The notes beneath the pieces are model-generated. The model searched no databases and was not told the origin of the DNA. It was given only the letters and a program-made list of their open reading frames with translations. A stretch of DNA of 64,000 nt from Herbidospora galbida. Lineage in GTDB: Bacteria > Actinomycetota > Actinomycetes > Streptosporangiales > Streptosporangiaceae. Position numbers and translations under genes: made by a program. This document shows, one piece after another, positions 26,529-35,268 of this stretch (positions are counted from its first letter, which is position 1; each line of letters opens with the position of its first letter). The stretch is taken from contig NZ_SZQA01000005.1 of assembly GCF_005233835.1 (NCBI RefSeq), positions 124,001 through 188,000 on the forward strand. The letters are read 5' to 3'.

Positions 26529-26723
26529 GTAGGAGGAGAGCTCCGGCGGCGCACTTCCGGGTCATTGGCAGTGCCGCTTCCGGTTGCGTTCCGCAATACC
26601 TTGGCCGGTGCCGGGTACTCTACGCAGCGCTCCGCCATATATGAACCCCCTGCGCCCCGCAAATTGGTGAACAGATCGGCTGCGGATTGGGCATCGCCGT
26701 ATGTCGCGGGGATTGCGCACAGG

Positions 26724-26754
26724 TAAAAAAGGGCTCCCGCATGACGGGAGCCCT
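26724..26754 (-). terminator. intrinsic terminator of the bldG/anti-sigma operon
   Basis: On the - strand AGGGCTCCCG (26754-26745) pairs perfectly with CGGGAGCCCT (26739-26730) around a 5-nt loop and is followed by six T. It is the only textbook U-tract terminator in the window, 40 bp beyond the anti-sigma stop. Confidence 0.92.
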
Positions 26755-26794
26755 GACTTCGAGACAGTGTCACTGTCGCGAGACTGGTTCTGCT

Positions 26795-27250
26795 TTAGAC
26801 GGCGGCCAGCCCGTTGGGGGTGGGCGCGGCCGGCCAGCTCATTCTGATCTTCACGCCGGTCGGACCGGGTGAGACCTCGACGTCGTCGGCCAGGCCCGCG
26901 ATCACCGCGATCCCGAGGCCGGGCATCTCGGGCACTATCCCGAGCATCGCGTCGACCAGCCGGTAGCCGTCAGAGGAGTCGACGGCCTTGAGGTCGTCGC
27001 TGGGGGCGGCGTCGGTCACGGTGACCTCGAACCGCCCCGAGTCGTCTTTGAGCTCGATCCGGATCGGCTCTCCCGGACAGTGGAGACGATGCGCCTCCAC
27101 GGCCCGGGAGCACGCCTCTCCGACGGCGAGCCGTACTTCGTCCAGCAGCGCCTCGGCCACGCCGGTGCGCCGGGCGATGGCCGTCGCGACCAACCGAGCG
27201 GTACGCACGTGGGCCGGTAGCGCGCTGAACGTCAGCTCGACGGTGGCCAT
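26795..27250 (-). CDS. anti-sigma-factor-like HATPase protein (ApgA/SCO3548-like)
   Basis: 151 aa, RsbW/SpoIIAB-type GHKL fold. By position, two bases after bldG, it corresponds to the protein encoded beside BldG in Streptomyces (ApgA). Normally the partner STAS protein releases a sigma factor from such a kinase. Here the N-box reads Glu45-Ala-Cys-Ser-Arg49 where RsbW-type proteins have Asn at the last position, and the Asp of the first Gly box is not evident ('EMPGLGIAV'). ATP binding or kinase activity may therefore be weakened or lost. The terminator at 26724 ends the operon. Confidence 0.85.
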   Translation of the reverse strand: MATVELTFSALPAHVRTARLVATAIARRTGVAEALLDEVRLAVGEACSRAVEAHRLHCPGEPIRIELKDDSGRFEVTVTDAAPSDDLKAVDSSDGYRLVDAMLGIVPEMPGLGIAVIAGLADDVEVSPGPTGVKIRMSWPAAPTPNGLAAV

Positions 27251-27252
27251 GA

Positions 27253-27603
27253 CTACTTGTCTCGGCCGTGGGCTTCCTTGGCCTCCTCCACAGAGGCGTA
27301 GATCCCGAAGACCTTGGTCAGTCCGGTGATCCGGAAGATCTTCAGAATCCGCTCCTGAGTGCAGACGAGTTCCAGGGAGCCATCGTGCGCCCGCACCCGC
27401 TTGAGCCCGCCGACCAGCACACCAAGGCCGGTCGAGTCGAGGAAGTCGACCTTCTCCATGTTCACGAGAAGGTGAAAGTTCCCCTTGTTCACCAAATCGA
27501 TGAGCAGCTCACGCAATCTGGGCGCGGTGTAGACGTCGATCTCACCCTCAACCTCGACGATGGTGAGTCGGTCCTCGGTACGGTGGTCCAACTTCAGATC
27601 CAC
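27253..27603 (-). CDS. bldG: anti-anti-sigma factor BldG (STAS domain)
   Basis: 116 aa single STAS domain. The sequence is very close to Streptomyces BldG as I remember it: '[15 protein letters not shown]', '[19 protein letters not shown]' and '[17 protein letters not shown]'. Ser57 in the DSTG motif corresponds to the phosphorylation site that controls BldG activity. BldG is needed for aerial growth and antibiotic synthesis in Streptomyces, so this marks a differentiating actinomycete. The GTG start has GGAGG four bases upstream. It heads the two-gene operon with the anti-sigma-like gene and is divergent from the helicase, as in S. coelicolor. Confidence 0.93.
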   Translation of the reverse strand: MDLKLDHRTEDRLTIVEVEGEIDVYTAPRLRELLIDLVNKGNFHLLVNMEKVDFLDSTGLGVLVGGLKRVRAHDGSLELVCTQERILKIFRITGLTKVFGIYASVEEAKEAHGRDK

Positions 27604-27703
27604 TGATCCTCCAGCGCCTTGCCTGCGTAGGTCCCGATGCGGATCGTGCATCCTAGGAAGCACGACCCCGACGCGCGGCATTCAACCACGCCACGCCCCT
27701 GTG

Positions 27704-27709
27704 TCTATA
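27704..27709 (-). promoter_or_regulatory. possible -10 box for bldG
   Basis: TATAGA on the - strand, about 100 bp upstream of the bldG GTG in an AT-rich patch of the 157-bp divergent region. No matching -35 hexamer, so a weak assignment. Confidence 0.25.
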
Positions 27710-27760
27710 CGAAATCACGACTCCGGGCGACTCTCCCCCGAGATGCCAGGATGGAAACCC

Positions 27761-30103
27761 ATGACTTCGCCGACGTCCCCTGCTCTTCCCCGAGAGCGTA
27801 CGCCAAACCCGGGCGGTCCCCTTCTCGACCGTCTGGTCACGGTCTCGGGCCGCCACGGGCGGGTCACTCATGTGGAGCATGTTCCGGCACGTCAGGCAGG
27901 TCAAGCCCAGTGGCCCTCATGGGTTCACCCGCTGGTGAGGGAGGGTTTCGAGGGACTCGGGATACAGGGGTTGTGGAGTCACCAGTCAGAGGCCGCCGAC
28001 CTGGCGCACCGTGGCCAAAACGTGATCATCGCCACCGGCACCGCGTCGGGGAAATCGCTGGCCTACCTGGTTCCGGCGCTGACCGAGGCGCTGTCGGGCG
28101 GGACCGTCCTCTATCTGACCCCGACCAAGGCCCTGGCGGCCGACCAGCTCCGCTCGGTGAGCGCGCTGGGCGTCCAGGGCCTGCGCGCCGCGACCTTCGA
28201 CGGCGACACGCCCCATGAGGAACGGGCCTGGATCAGGCGCAACGCCAACTACGTCCTGACCAACCCCGACATGCTGCACCGCTCGATCCTGCCGAGGCAT
28301 TCGGCCTGGACGTCGTTCTGGCGGCGCCTGCGCGTGGTGGTCGTCGACGAGTGCCACGGCTACCGGGGCGTCTTCGGCTCCCACGTGGCCCAGATCCTGC
28401 GCCGCCTGCGCAGGGTCTCGGGGAAGTACGGCGCCTCCCCCGTGTTCTTCCTGGCCTCGGCCACGGCGAGCGACCCGGCGACGACCGGCATGCGCCTGAC
28501 GGGCCTCCAGATGGCCGAGGTGACCCGCGACGCCTCCCCGAGAGGCACGACGACGGTCGCGCTGTGGGAACCGCCCCTGACCGATCTGCGCGGCGAAGGT
28601 GGAGCCCCAATTCGTCGCGCCGCCACCGCCGAGGCGGCCGACCTGCTGGCCGACCTCGTGGTCGACGGGGTGCGGACGCTGGCGTTCGTGCGCTCCCGCC
28701 GGGCCGCCGAGACGGTCTCGCTCACCGCCCGGGGGCACCTGGAGGACGCGGGCGTCCCCCTGGCCGACAAGATCGCCGCCTACCGGGCGGGCTACCTGGC
28801 CGAAGACCGCCGGCTCCTGGAGAAGGCCCTGCGGTCGGGCGACCTGCTCGGCGTGGCCACGACCAACGCCCTGGAACTCGGCGTCGACGTGTCGGGCCTC
28901 GACGCGGTCCTGATCGCCGGCTGGCCCGGCACCCGGGCCAGCCTGTGGCAGCAGGCCGGCCGGGCCGGGCGCGACGGACAGGACGCCCTGGCGGTCCTGA
29001 TCGCCCGCGACGACCCGCTCGACACGTATGTCGTCCACCACCCGGAGGCCCTTTTCGGCCGCCCGGTCGAGGCGACGGTCCTCGACCCCGACAATCCCTA
29101 CGTGCTGGCGCCCCACCTGTGCGCCGCCGCGGCCGAGGTGCCGCTGACCGAGGCCGACCTGGAGATCTTCGGCCCCGCCGCGGCCTCGGTGCTCGACGAC
29201 CTGGTGGCCGATGGCCTGCTGCGCCGCCGCCCGGCCGGCTGGTTCTGGACCAGCCGCGACCTCGCCGCCGGGCTGGCCGACATCCGGGGCTCCGGGGGAT
29301 CGCCGGTGCAGATCGTGGAGACCGACACCGGACGGCTGCTGGGGACCTGCGACGAGGCGTCCTCCCACACCTCGGTGCACACCGGCGCGGTGCACATCCA
29401 CCAGGGGGAGACGTTCGTCGTCGACGAACTCGACCTGGAGATGGGCGTCGCCCTGGTCACTCCCGGGACCCCCGACTACTCGACCTTCGCCCGCGACGTG
29501 ACCGACATCGCGGTGATCGAGTCGCTGCGGTCGCACGCCCTCGGCCCCGGTGAGCTGCACTTCGGGTCGGTCGAGGTGACGCGGCAGGTGGTGTCCTACC
29601 TGAAGCGGCGGACGTCCACCGGCGAGATGCTCGGCGACGAGCCCCTCGACCTGCCGCCGCGCAGCCTGCGGACCAAGGCGGTGTGGTGGACGCTGCCGCC
29701 GGAGGTCCTGCCCGCGAGCATCGGCGACCTCGGCGGGGCCGCCCACGCCGCCGAACACGCGGCCATCGGGCTGCTGCCCCTGTTCGCGACCTGTGACCGG
29801 TGGGACATCGGCGGCGTGTCGACCGAACTCCATCCCGACACCGGCCGGCTGACGGTCTTCGTGTACGACGGCCACGCGGGCGGCGCGGGCTTCGCCGAGC
29901 GCGGGTTCGGGAACGCGGCGGCCTGGCTGACGGCCACGCGCGACGCCATCGCGTCGTGCGAGTGCGGGCACGGGTGCCCGAGCTGCATCCAGTCACCCAA
30001 GTGCGGCAACGGCAACGAGCCGCTGAGCAAGCGGGGCGCCCTGGAGCTCCTGGACGTGCTCCTGGGTTCTGATCAGCCAGGTTCCGGTCAGCCGAAAACC
30101 TGA
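27761..30103 (+). CDS. DEAD/DEAH-box helicase with C-terminal DUF1998 (MrfA/YprA-like)
   Basis: 780 aa superfamily-2 helicase. N-terminal core: Walker A-like 'ATGTASGKSLAYL', 'TPTKALAADQL', DECH box in 'VVVVDECHGYRG', 'SATAS'. Second RecA domain: 'TNALELGVDVSGLDAVLIAGWPG' (in parts) and arginine motif 'QQAGRAGRDGQ'. The C-terminal DUF1998 domain ends with a four-Cys zinc-type cluster, Cys-x-Cys-x(3)-Cys-x(2)-Cys-x(5)-Cys around 'CGHGCPSC'. The B. subtilis member MrfA repairs mitomycin damage. ATG 27761 gives the standard N-terminus. Its end overlaps the convergent hemerythrin gene by 16 bp. Confidence 0.93.
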   Translation: MTSPTSPALPRERTPNPGGPLLDRLVTVSGRHGRVTHVEHVPARQAGQAQWPSWVHPLVREGFEGLGIQGLWSHQSEAADLAHRGQNVIIATGTASGKSLAYLVPALTEALSGGTVLYLTPTKALAADQLRSVSALGVQGLRAATFDGDTPHEERAWIRRNANYVLTNPDMLHRSILPRHSAWTSFWRRLRVVVVDECHGYRGVFGSHVAQILRRLRRVSGKYGASPVFFLASATASDPATTGMRLTGLQMAEVTRDASPRGTTTVALWEPPLTDLRGEGGAPIRRAATAEAADLLADLVVDGVRTLAFVRSRRAAETVSLTARGHLEDAGVPLADKIAAYRAGYLAEDRRLLEKALRSGDLLGVATTNALELGVDVSGLDAVLIAGWPGTRASLWQQAGRAGRDGQDALAVLIARDDPLDTYVVHHPEALFGRPVEATVLDPDNPYVLAPHLCAAAAEVPLTEADLEIFGPAAASVLDDLVADGLLRRRPAGWFWTSRDLAAGLADIRGSGGSPVQIVETDTGRLLGTCDEASSHTSVHTGAVHIHQGETFVVDELDLEMGVALVTPGTPDYSTFARDVTDIAVIESLRSHALGPGELHFGSVEVTRQVVSYLKRRTSTGEMLGDEPLDLPPRSLRTKAVWWTLPPEVLPASIGDLGGAAHAAEHAAIGLLPLFATCDRWDIGGVSTELHPDTGRLTVFVYDGHAGGAGFAERGFGNAAAWLTATRDAIASCECGHGCPSCIQSPKCGNGNEPLSKRGALELLDVLLGSDQPGSGQPKT

Positions 30104-30705
30104 GCGGTCCGGCGCTCGTAACCGCGCCGCCAGCTCAGCCGGTAGAGGACGCGCAGCACGCCCGGGACGGTCCGCAGGATGTGCTCGCGCTGCTCCCGCG
30201 TGGCGGCGTCGATCGTCCACGCGGCGACGAAGGGCAGGTCCCGCCCGTGGCTCTTCATGACCTCCTTGCCCGACTCCGCCCACCAGCCGGCGGGGATGTG
30301 CTCCCGGATCAGCGGGACGACCTCACCCTCCTCCAGGTCGAGGTGGTCGTTCAGCAGGTCGTGGAGCCGGCGCAGGTCGCGGGCCTGCTCGCCGGCCGGC
30401 CGCCGCGGGCCGGTGAGGCGTTCGATGACCTGGTCCATCTCCTGGTGCTCCGCTTCGAGCGTGTCCAGCACCTCCGCGGCCTGCGGCGCCTCCTTTCTCA
30501 GGTACGGCCAGACGTTGGCGTCCTCGTCGGAGTGGTGGTGGTGCAGGGCGCGGAGCTGGAGGGCGGTGTGGTCGTCGATGAGGGCCCGCCGGGGCGCGTC
30601 GTCGGCGGGGAGGCGGTCGAGCGCGTCGGCCAGGCGGCCGAAGTCGCGGCGCAGGGCGCGGTGGAAGGCGAGGAAGGCGGTCAGGTCGGGCGTGGTCGTG
30701 GTCAT
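30088..30705 (-). CDS. hemerythrin-like (HHE) domain protein
   Basis: 205 aa. The four-helix HHE domain occupies about 8-140 with iron-ligand candidates His15 ('FLAFHRALR'), the His cluster and Glu in 'ALHHHHSDEDANVWP', His/Glu in 'AEHQEMD', and His-Leu-Asp-Leu-Glu-Glu-Gly-Glu. Such proteins bind a di-iron centre and sense or handle O2, NO or iron. The C-terminal 60 residues are basic and unassigned. It lies 35 bp downstream of the SARP regulator stop-side boundary on the same strand but upstream in coordinate order, and overlaps the helicase end. Confidence 0.88.
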   Translation of the reverse strand: MTTTTPDLTAFLAFHRALRRDFGRLADALDRLPADDAPRRALIDDHTALQLRALHHHHSDEDANVWPYLRKEAPQAAEVLDTLEAEHQEMDQVIERLTGPRRPAGEQARDLRRLHDLLNDHLDLEEGEVVPLIREHIPAGWWAESGKEVMKSHGRDLPFVAAWTIDAATREQREHILRTVPGVLRVLYRLSWRRGYERRTAQVFG

Positions 30706-30740
30706 GGCCCCGACGATGGAGGCTCCCTATTCACGCCGAC

Positions 30741-33700
30741 TCAACGCTCACTTGAAGCCCGCTCCGCCCAGTGGCCGAGGCCGGCGGCCCGCGCCCGCTC
30801 GGCCACCGCGGCGAGGTGGCCGTCGCGGGTCTCGCGGTCGGGGGCCACGAGGGCCAGGAAGTAGCCGACCGGCCCGGTGAGGAAGGTTCCTTCGCCGGTG
30901 GACAGGCGGTTCTCGTAGGGGAGGAGCCGCCGGTAGAGCTCGGGATGGGGGCGGCGGAGGGTGTCGGCGTACAGGCACAGGACGGTGAGCTCGCTGAAAT
31001 CGCGGGGCGGTTCGATCCAGCGGAATTCGGGTTCCGGTTGTCCGGAATAGCGGGCCGACAGTGTTCTGACCAGTCGGCGGTGGACCTCCATCGGCGAGAA
31101 CTCCGAGATCAGCTCGTCGGCCCCGACCGGCTCCCGCCGGGCCAGCGCCAGCGAGATCATCGCGGAGGCCAGGACGCTCCGCGTGTGCCACACGTTCAGC
31201 CGCTCCCCCGCCTCGGCGGCGGCCACGTAGGCGTCTTCCGCGCCGTCGAAGTCGCCCTCGACGAGCCTGCGGCTGCCCGTCCAGACGAGATGCTGGAACC
31301 TCGGCCACGGCAGGTCGAGCCGGTCGACCAGGGTCTTCGCGCGCTCTGCCGCCGCGTCGGCGCCGGGCAGGTCGACGCGTTCGAGCCGGGTGCGTTCGAG
31401 GATCAGCCACCCCAGCAGCTCGAAGCCCGGCAGCCCGAGCGTGGTCAGCTCGGCCCCGATCGCGTCGAGCTCGGGCAGCATCTCGGCCCGCTTCACCGCG
31501 AGGTAGCGCGCGTTCAGCGTGACCGCCAGCAGCCGCCGGTCGCCGATCCGCCGCGCCATCGCCAGCGCCTCTTCGGTGGCGGCGTCGCCCCGGGGGTCGG
31601 CCGATCCGTCGTACATCTCGACACCCAGGCACCCCAGCAGGCGGCACCTGGCGGCCGAGTCGCCGTCGGGCAGGTCGTCGAGCACCGAGACGATCCGCTC
31701 GACGCTGTGCAGCTCGATGTCGCCGTAGTAGTAGAACTTCCACAGCGCGGGCGCGTCGAGGCTGGTCAGCGCCTGCGCCTTGAGCAGCGGATCAGCGGTC
31801 CTGTCGGCGGCCCGAACCGCCTCGGCCCGGGTCTTCCTGGCCCCGTAACCGTCGCCCGCGTCGAGCCGCGCCCTGACGAGGCTGAGCAGCAGTTCGACAT
31901 GCGTCCGCGGATCGGCCCCCGGGATGTTCCCGTGGAGCTCGGCCGCCTGCCGCCACCACTCGACGGCGTCCTCGTAGGCGTGCCGCCGCGCCGCCTGCCC
32001 GGCCGTCGCCACCGACCACGTGACCGCCGCCTCCGACCCCGCCGCCTTGGCGTGCCGGGCCAGCGAGGCGACGTCGGTGGCCGGCCGGTGCTCCAGCGCC
32101 GTCAGCGCCGCGGCGTGCAGCGCGATGCGCCGGGCGGCCGGGAGGTCGGCGTACCAGGTCTCGCGGACGAGCTCATGGGCGAACCGCCCCCGGTCGGTGA
32201 CGAGGTGCAGCGCGGCCGCCGCCTCCAGCGCCTCTTCGACCCGCTCGGGCGCCTCCCCCGAGACCTCGGCCAGCAGCCGCGCGTCGCCGGCGTGCCCGAT
32301 CACGGCGGCGGCGTCGAGCGTGGCCCGATGGGCGTCGGGCAGGGCGCGCAGCCGCTGCCGGATGACGTCGGCCAGCGCCTCGGGAACGGTCGTGAGCGCC
32401 GTCTCGATCCCCCGGTCTTCGGCCAGCCGGAGAGTCTCCCGTACGAAGAGCGGATTGCCCCGGGTGCGCTCGGCCAGCCGGTCGACGGCACGCGGATCGG
32501 TGATGTCACCCGAGGAGGCCATCTCGGAGACCGCGTCGCGGCCCAGCCCCGCCAGCGGCAACCGGAGGGCGTTGTCACGGCTGATCAGCCCCAGGGTGTC
32601 GTAGACGGCGGGCGCCCCCTCACCCGACCGGACCGTCACCAGAACGGCGATCCGCCCCCGCTTCAGCAGATGGACGAGATCGGCCAGCAGCCCCAGCGAC
32701 GCCGAGTCTGCCCACTGGAGATCGTCGAGGACGACCAGCAGCGGCCGGACCGCGGCGGCCGAGGCCAGATGGGCGGCGACGGCCTGGTGGAGCCGGAACC
32801 GCCCCTCCCCAGCTTCGGTCTCCCCGGTGGGGACGGGGTCGTCGATGACCAGAGGATCGAGCTCGGGGCCGGGCGCGGTGCCGAGCTCTCGGACGACCTG
32901 CCGCCAGGGCCAGAGGGGCGGCGTGCCCGACGTCTCATGACATCGCCCCCAGGCGACCCGCCAGCCGTCGTCCTGACACCGCCGCGCGAACTCCTCCGCG
33001 AGCCAGGTCTTCCCGATCCCCGGCTCGCCGGAGACGACGGCGGTGCGGGGCACGCCCCTGACGACGTCGCGCGCGAGCGCGTCGAGACGATCGAGCTGGA
33101 CCTCACGGCCACCGCCCCGCCGCGCCCCGCGCGGTGCGGCGGGGAGGACGGGATCCTGGGTGAGGATCATGGACTCCAGCCTGCGCAGACCCGGCCCGGG
33201 GTCGATGCCGAGCTCCTCCGCCAGGGTCGCCCGGACGGTTCTGATGGCCTCCAGGGCATCGGCCTGACGGCCCAGCGTGTAGAGGGTGCGGGCCAGCGAC
33301 TCCCAGAGAGACTCCCGCAGGGGGTTCTCCCGGGCGAGGGTCTCCAACCGGCCCGCGGTCTCGGCGTCGGGCGGGCGGGCCAGGAGAGCTTTCTCCTGGA
33401 CGTCGACGCGCGCCTCCACCAGCCGGTCGATCTCCGGCCGCAGCCAGACGACGTCGGCGAACTCCTCGTAAGGGGGGCCGTGCCAAAGGGCCAGCGCTTC
33501 GTCGAACCGGCCTGATTTGGCGTGGTCGGCGAACTGCTCGGCGTCGACCTCGCAGGGGCCCAGCGCGTAGCCCAGGGGGCGGCTCAGGATGGCGGTCGAC
33601 GGGGTTCGCGGAGGACGGCCGGGTTCGAGGACCTTGCGCAGGTTGGAGAGGTAACTGTGGAGTGTTCCGTGGGCCCTGGGCGGCGGGGCGCCGTCGTAGA

Positions 33701-33851
33701 CGTCGCCGAGGAGCGTGTCGACCGAGACGGTGGCGCCACGGGCGATGAGGAGGCGGGCGAGAAGGAGCCGGGGGCGGGGGCCGCCCACGTCGACCGGCTC
33801 TCCGTCGACGGAGGCCCGGAAGGGACCGAGCACCCGGAACGCCAGAGCCAT
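30741..33851 (-). CDS. SARP-family transcriptional regulator with AAA ATPase (AfsR/BTAD-like)
   Basis: 1036 aa. N-terminal winged-helix DNA-binding domain (about 1-95, 'FRVLGPFRASVDGEPVDVGG' in part) and bacterial transcriptional activation domain (about 100-245, 'EELGIDPGPGLRRLE'). An STAND-type AAA ATPase follows (about 275-600: Walker A 'SGEPGIGKTW', Walker B 'LLVVLDDLQWAD'), then a long helical TPR-like tail. Large SARPs control antibiotic clusters or development. No biosynthetic cluster is adjacent; the nearest genes are Tad pilus genes just upstream. ATG 33851 was chosen because upstream in-frame sequence has no domain content. Confidence 0.92.
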   Translation of the reverse strand: MALAFRVLGPFRASVDGEPVDVGGPRPRLLLARLLIARGATVSVDTLLGDVYDGAPPPRAHGTLHSYLSNLRKVLEPGRPPRTPSTAILSRPLGYALGPCEVDAEQFADHAKSGRFDEALALWHGPPYEEFADVVWLRPEIDRLVEARVDVQEKALLARPPDAETAGRLETLARENPLRESLWESLARTLYTLGRQADALEAIRTVRATLAEELGIDPGPGLRRLESMILTQDPVLPAAPRGARRGGGREVQLDRLDALARDVVRGVPRTAVVSGEPGIGKTWLAEEFARRCQDDGWRVAWGRCHETSGTPPLWPWRQVVRELGTAPGPELDPLVIDDPVPTGETEAGEGRFRLHQAVAAHLASAAAVRPLLVVLDDLQWADSASLGLLADLVHLLKRGRIAVLVTVRSGEGAPAVYDTLGLISRDNALRLPLAGLGRDAVSEMASSGDITDPRAVDRLAERTRGNPLFVRETLRLAEDRGIETALTTVPEALADVIRQRLRALPDAHRATLDAAAVIGHAGDARLLAEVSGEAPERVEEALEAAAALHLVTDRGRFAHELVRETWYADLPAARRIALHAAALTALEHRPATDVASLARHAKAAGSEAAVTWSVATAGQAARRHAYEDAVEWWRQAAELHGNIPGADPRTHVELLLSLVRARLDAGDGYGARKTRAEAVRAADRTADPLLKAQALTSLDAPALWKFYYYGDIELHSVERIVSVLDDLPDGDSAARCRLLGCLGVEMYDGSADPRGDAATEEALAMARRIGDRRLLAVTLNARYLAVKRAEMLPELDAIGAELTTLGLPGFELLGWLILERTRLERVDLPGADAAAERAKTLVDRLDLPWPRFQHLVWTGSRRLVEGDFDGAEDAYVAAAEAGERLNVWHTRSVLASAMISLALARREPVGADELISEFSPMEVHRRLVRTLSARYSGQPEPEFRWIEPPRDFSELTVLCLYADTLRRPHPELYRRLLPYENRLSTGEGTFLTGPVGYFLALVAPDRETRDGHLAAVAERARAAGLGHWAERASSER

Positions 33852-33900
33852 GATGCGCAAGCGTACCTGGACGATCACGGCGCGACCCTTCGTCACGCCG

Positions 33901-34260
33901 TCAGTGCTCCGCCCGCAGGTAGACGGGCCCCGCTCGCGCACTGGCCGAAGCCTCACGTGAGGTCAGCCCGGGAAACCGGAGCGCCACGGTCGCGGTCACC
34001 TCGGTCACCCCGGCCTCGATCTCACACGACGCGAGCCGCGCGGCGTTGGCGGCGACCACCGCCGCCGCCCGCTCACACGCCTCGCCGGGGGCGGCGATCG
34101 CCAGTTCGGCGGCGGCCAGCGCGCCCAGGTCGGCGGCGCTCCGCGCCGTGTGAACGGCCACTCTCGCCATCCCGACCTGGACGAACACGTAAGCCAACCC
34201 CCACGCCAGAGCCGTGGCCGCGACCACCCAGACGGTCGCCGACCCCCGATCACGTCGCAC
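33901..34260 (-). CDS. TadE/TadG-like minor pseudopilin (Rv3654c-like)
   Basis: 119 aa. Short basic start 'MRRDRGSATVWVVAA' followed by one hydrophobic helix, the layout of TadE/TadG and Rv3654c-type proteins whose Gly-Ser-Ala-Thr motif precedes the membrane segment. Two Cys may form a disulfide outside. It is the last pilus gene of the - strand tad locus, 34 bp after the TadE gene, and precedes the SARP gene. Confidence 0.8.
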   Translation of the reverse strand: MRRDRGSATVWVVAATALAWGLAYVFVQVGMARVAVHTARSAADLGALAAAELAIAAPGEACERAAAVVAANAARLASCEIEAGVTEVTATVALRFPGLTSREASASARAGPVYLRAEH

Positions 34261-34294
34261 TTCTCACCCTCACGATCGACTTCTCCCTGTCACG

Positions 34295-34645
34295 TCACGG
34301 CAGTACGCCCTTCTCGGTCGCCGAGGAGGCCGACGCGGACACCGTCACCTCGGGCCCCGCCCACATGGGACGAACCCGGGCCCGCACCGTCACCTCCGTG
34401 AGCGACGCCCCGACCGTCACCTCGACCGAGGCCCCGGCAGGCGCCACCGCCAGCGCGCCCTCCCGCACGGCGGAGACCCCGTCTCCTCGGGCCGCGGCCC
34501 GCGCTCCGGCACGGGCGGCGTCCACACACTCCAGCCGGGCACCCACGACGGCCACCGCCCACAGGGCCGCACCGAGGACGACCACCAGCGCAGGCAGCGC
34601 GACGGCCGTCTCGGCGGTGGCCGAGCCGCGCTCCCGCCGGCTCAT
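34295..34645 (-). CDS. TadE-like pseudopilin
   Basis: 116 aa. 'MSRRERGSATAETAVALPAL' then a membrane helix: the Ala-Glu-Thr-Ala motif is the TadE signature, with Glu at the position used in type IV pilin assembly. The rest is a small extracytoplasmic beta domain. Its ATG overlaps the stop of the DUF4244 gene by 4 bp, so it is translated with it. It likely helps build the Flp pilus encoded by tadA-tadB-tadC upstream. Confidence 0.86.
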   Translation of the reverse strand: MSRRERGSATAETAVALPALVVVLGAALWAVAVVGARLECVDAARAGARAAARGDGVSAVREGALAVAPAGASVEVTVGASLTEVTVRARVRPMWAGPEVTVSASASSATEKGVLP

Positions 34646-34938
34646 CCGGCCAGCGCCAGCGCCTTCTGCACGAGCGAGACGAGCAGCTGCTGGACGTCGG
34701 GCGAGGTCACCACCTTGAACAGCAACCCCGCGAACCCACAGGCCGCGACGGTCCCGACGGCGTACTCGGCGGTCGACATCCCCGCGTCAGTCCGCGCCGG
34801 CCCGGCCCGCTCGGCCAGCACCCGGGCCGCCCGAGCGGCCGCCTCGCGGAGGCGACCGGCGGCGCGGGCCCGCTTGGATGCGGCCGGGGGCGGAGCGGCG
34901 GCTCTGGTCCACGAGATGCCTTGGGTCTTGACGTTCAC
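34642..34938 (-). CDS. DUF4244 Flp-pilin-like protein
   Basis: 98 aa. A basic, Ala/Arg-rich leader of about 50 residues is followed by 'DAGMSTAEYAVGTVAACGFAGLLF', a prepilin-like stretch: a Gly before Met-Ser-Thr-Ala-Glu-Tyr, then a hydrophobic helix with Glu five or so residues in. That is the Flp/DUF4244 pattern, so this is probably the major pilin, cleaved before the helix. No prepilin peptidase gene is in the window. The GTG has AGGAGG five bases upstream. It stands after the 330-bp noncoding gap with DnaA-type boxes and may have its own promoter there. Confidence 0.86.
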   Translation of the reverse strand: MNVKTQGISWTRAAAPPPAASKRARAAGRLREAAARAARVLAERAGPARTDAGMSTAEYAVGTVAACGFAGLLFKVVTSPDVQQLLVSLVQKALALAG

Positions 34939-35268
34939 GCGTCCTCCTGTCACCGGTCCGGACTCTCCGTCCCGGCACCGGTAGCCTGCCGACGGGGGAA
35001 CCCTTTCCACCGGCCTGAGGCTCTGCCTGTGGAAAACGAAAGACCTGTGGATAACTCGAAAGCCCTGTGTGTACGGGGATTCAGACCCTGGAACAGGCAT
35101 GCCGAAGCGGCGTTATCCACATCTGTGGATAACGCCGATCCACAGGCTGTGCAGAACCAGCTGCACCTGTGGACAGCGCCTGGGTGACCAGCTGACGCGA
35201 CCGAGTCCTTCGCGAGTTACGAAATATCAGGCAGTGGCACGGATCGACGCCTCACGCCGAACCGCCGG
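34939..35268. promoter_or_regulatory. noncoding gap with a cluster of DnaA-box-like sites
   Basis: 330 bp without a gene inside the tad locus. Six DnaA-type nonamers lie in 149 bp: TGTGGAAAA 35028-35036, TGTGGATAA 35046-35054, TTATCCACA 35113-35121, TGTGGATAA 35124-35132, CGATCCACA 35136-35144, TGTGGACAG 35168-35176. Three are perfect TTATCCACA on one strand or the other. The middle two form an inverted repeat with 11-bp arms, 35111-35121 and 35124-35134. It is the likely promoter region of the DUF4244-TadE genes. Confidence 0.6.

Noticed and set aside
26442-26773. Two short opposite frames between hppA and the anti-sigma gene
   Set aside because: No ribosome sites, and they overlap the terminator, promoter-like repeats and hppA start.
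34939-35268. Chromosomal replication origin
   Set aside because: There are DnaA-type boxes, but no dnaA, dnaN or rpmH nearby, too few boxes for an actinobacterial oriC (about 20), and no AT-rich unwinding region.
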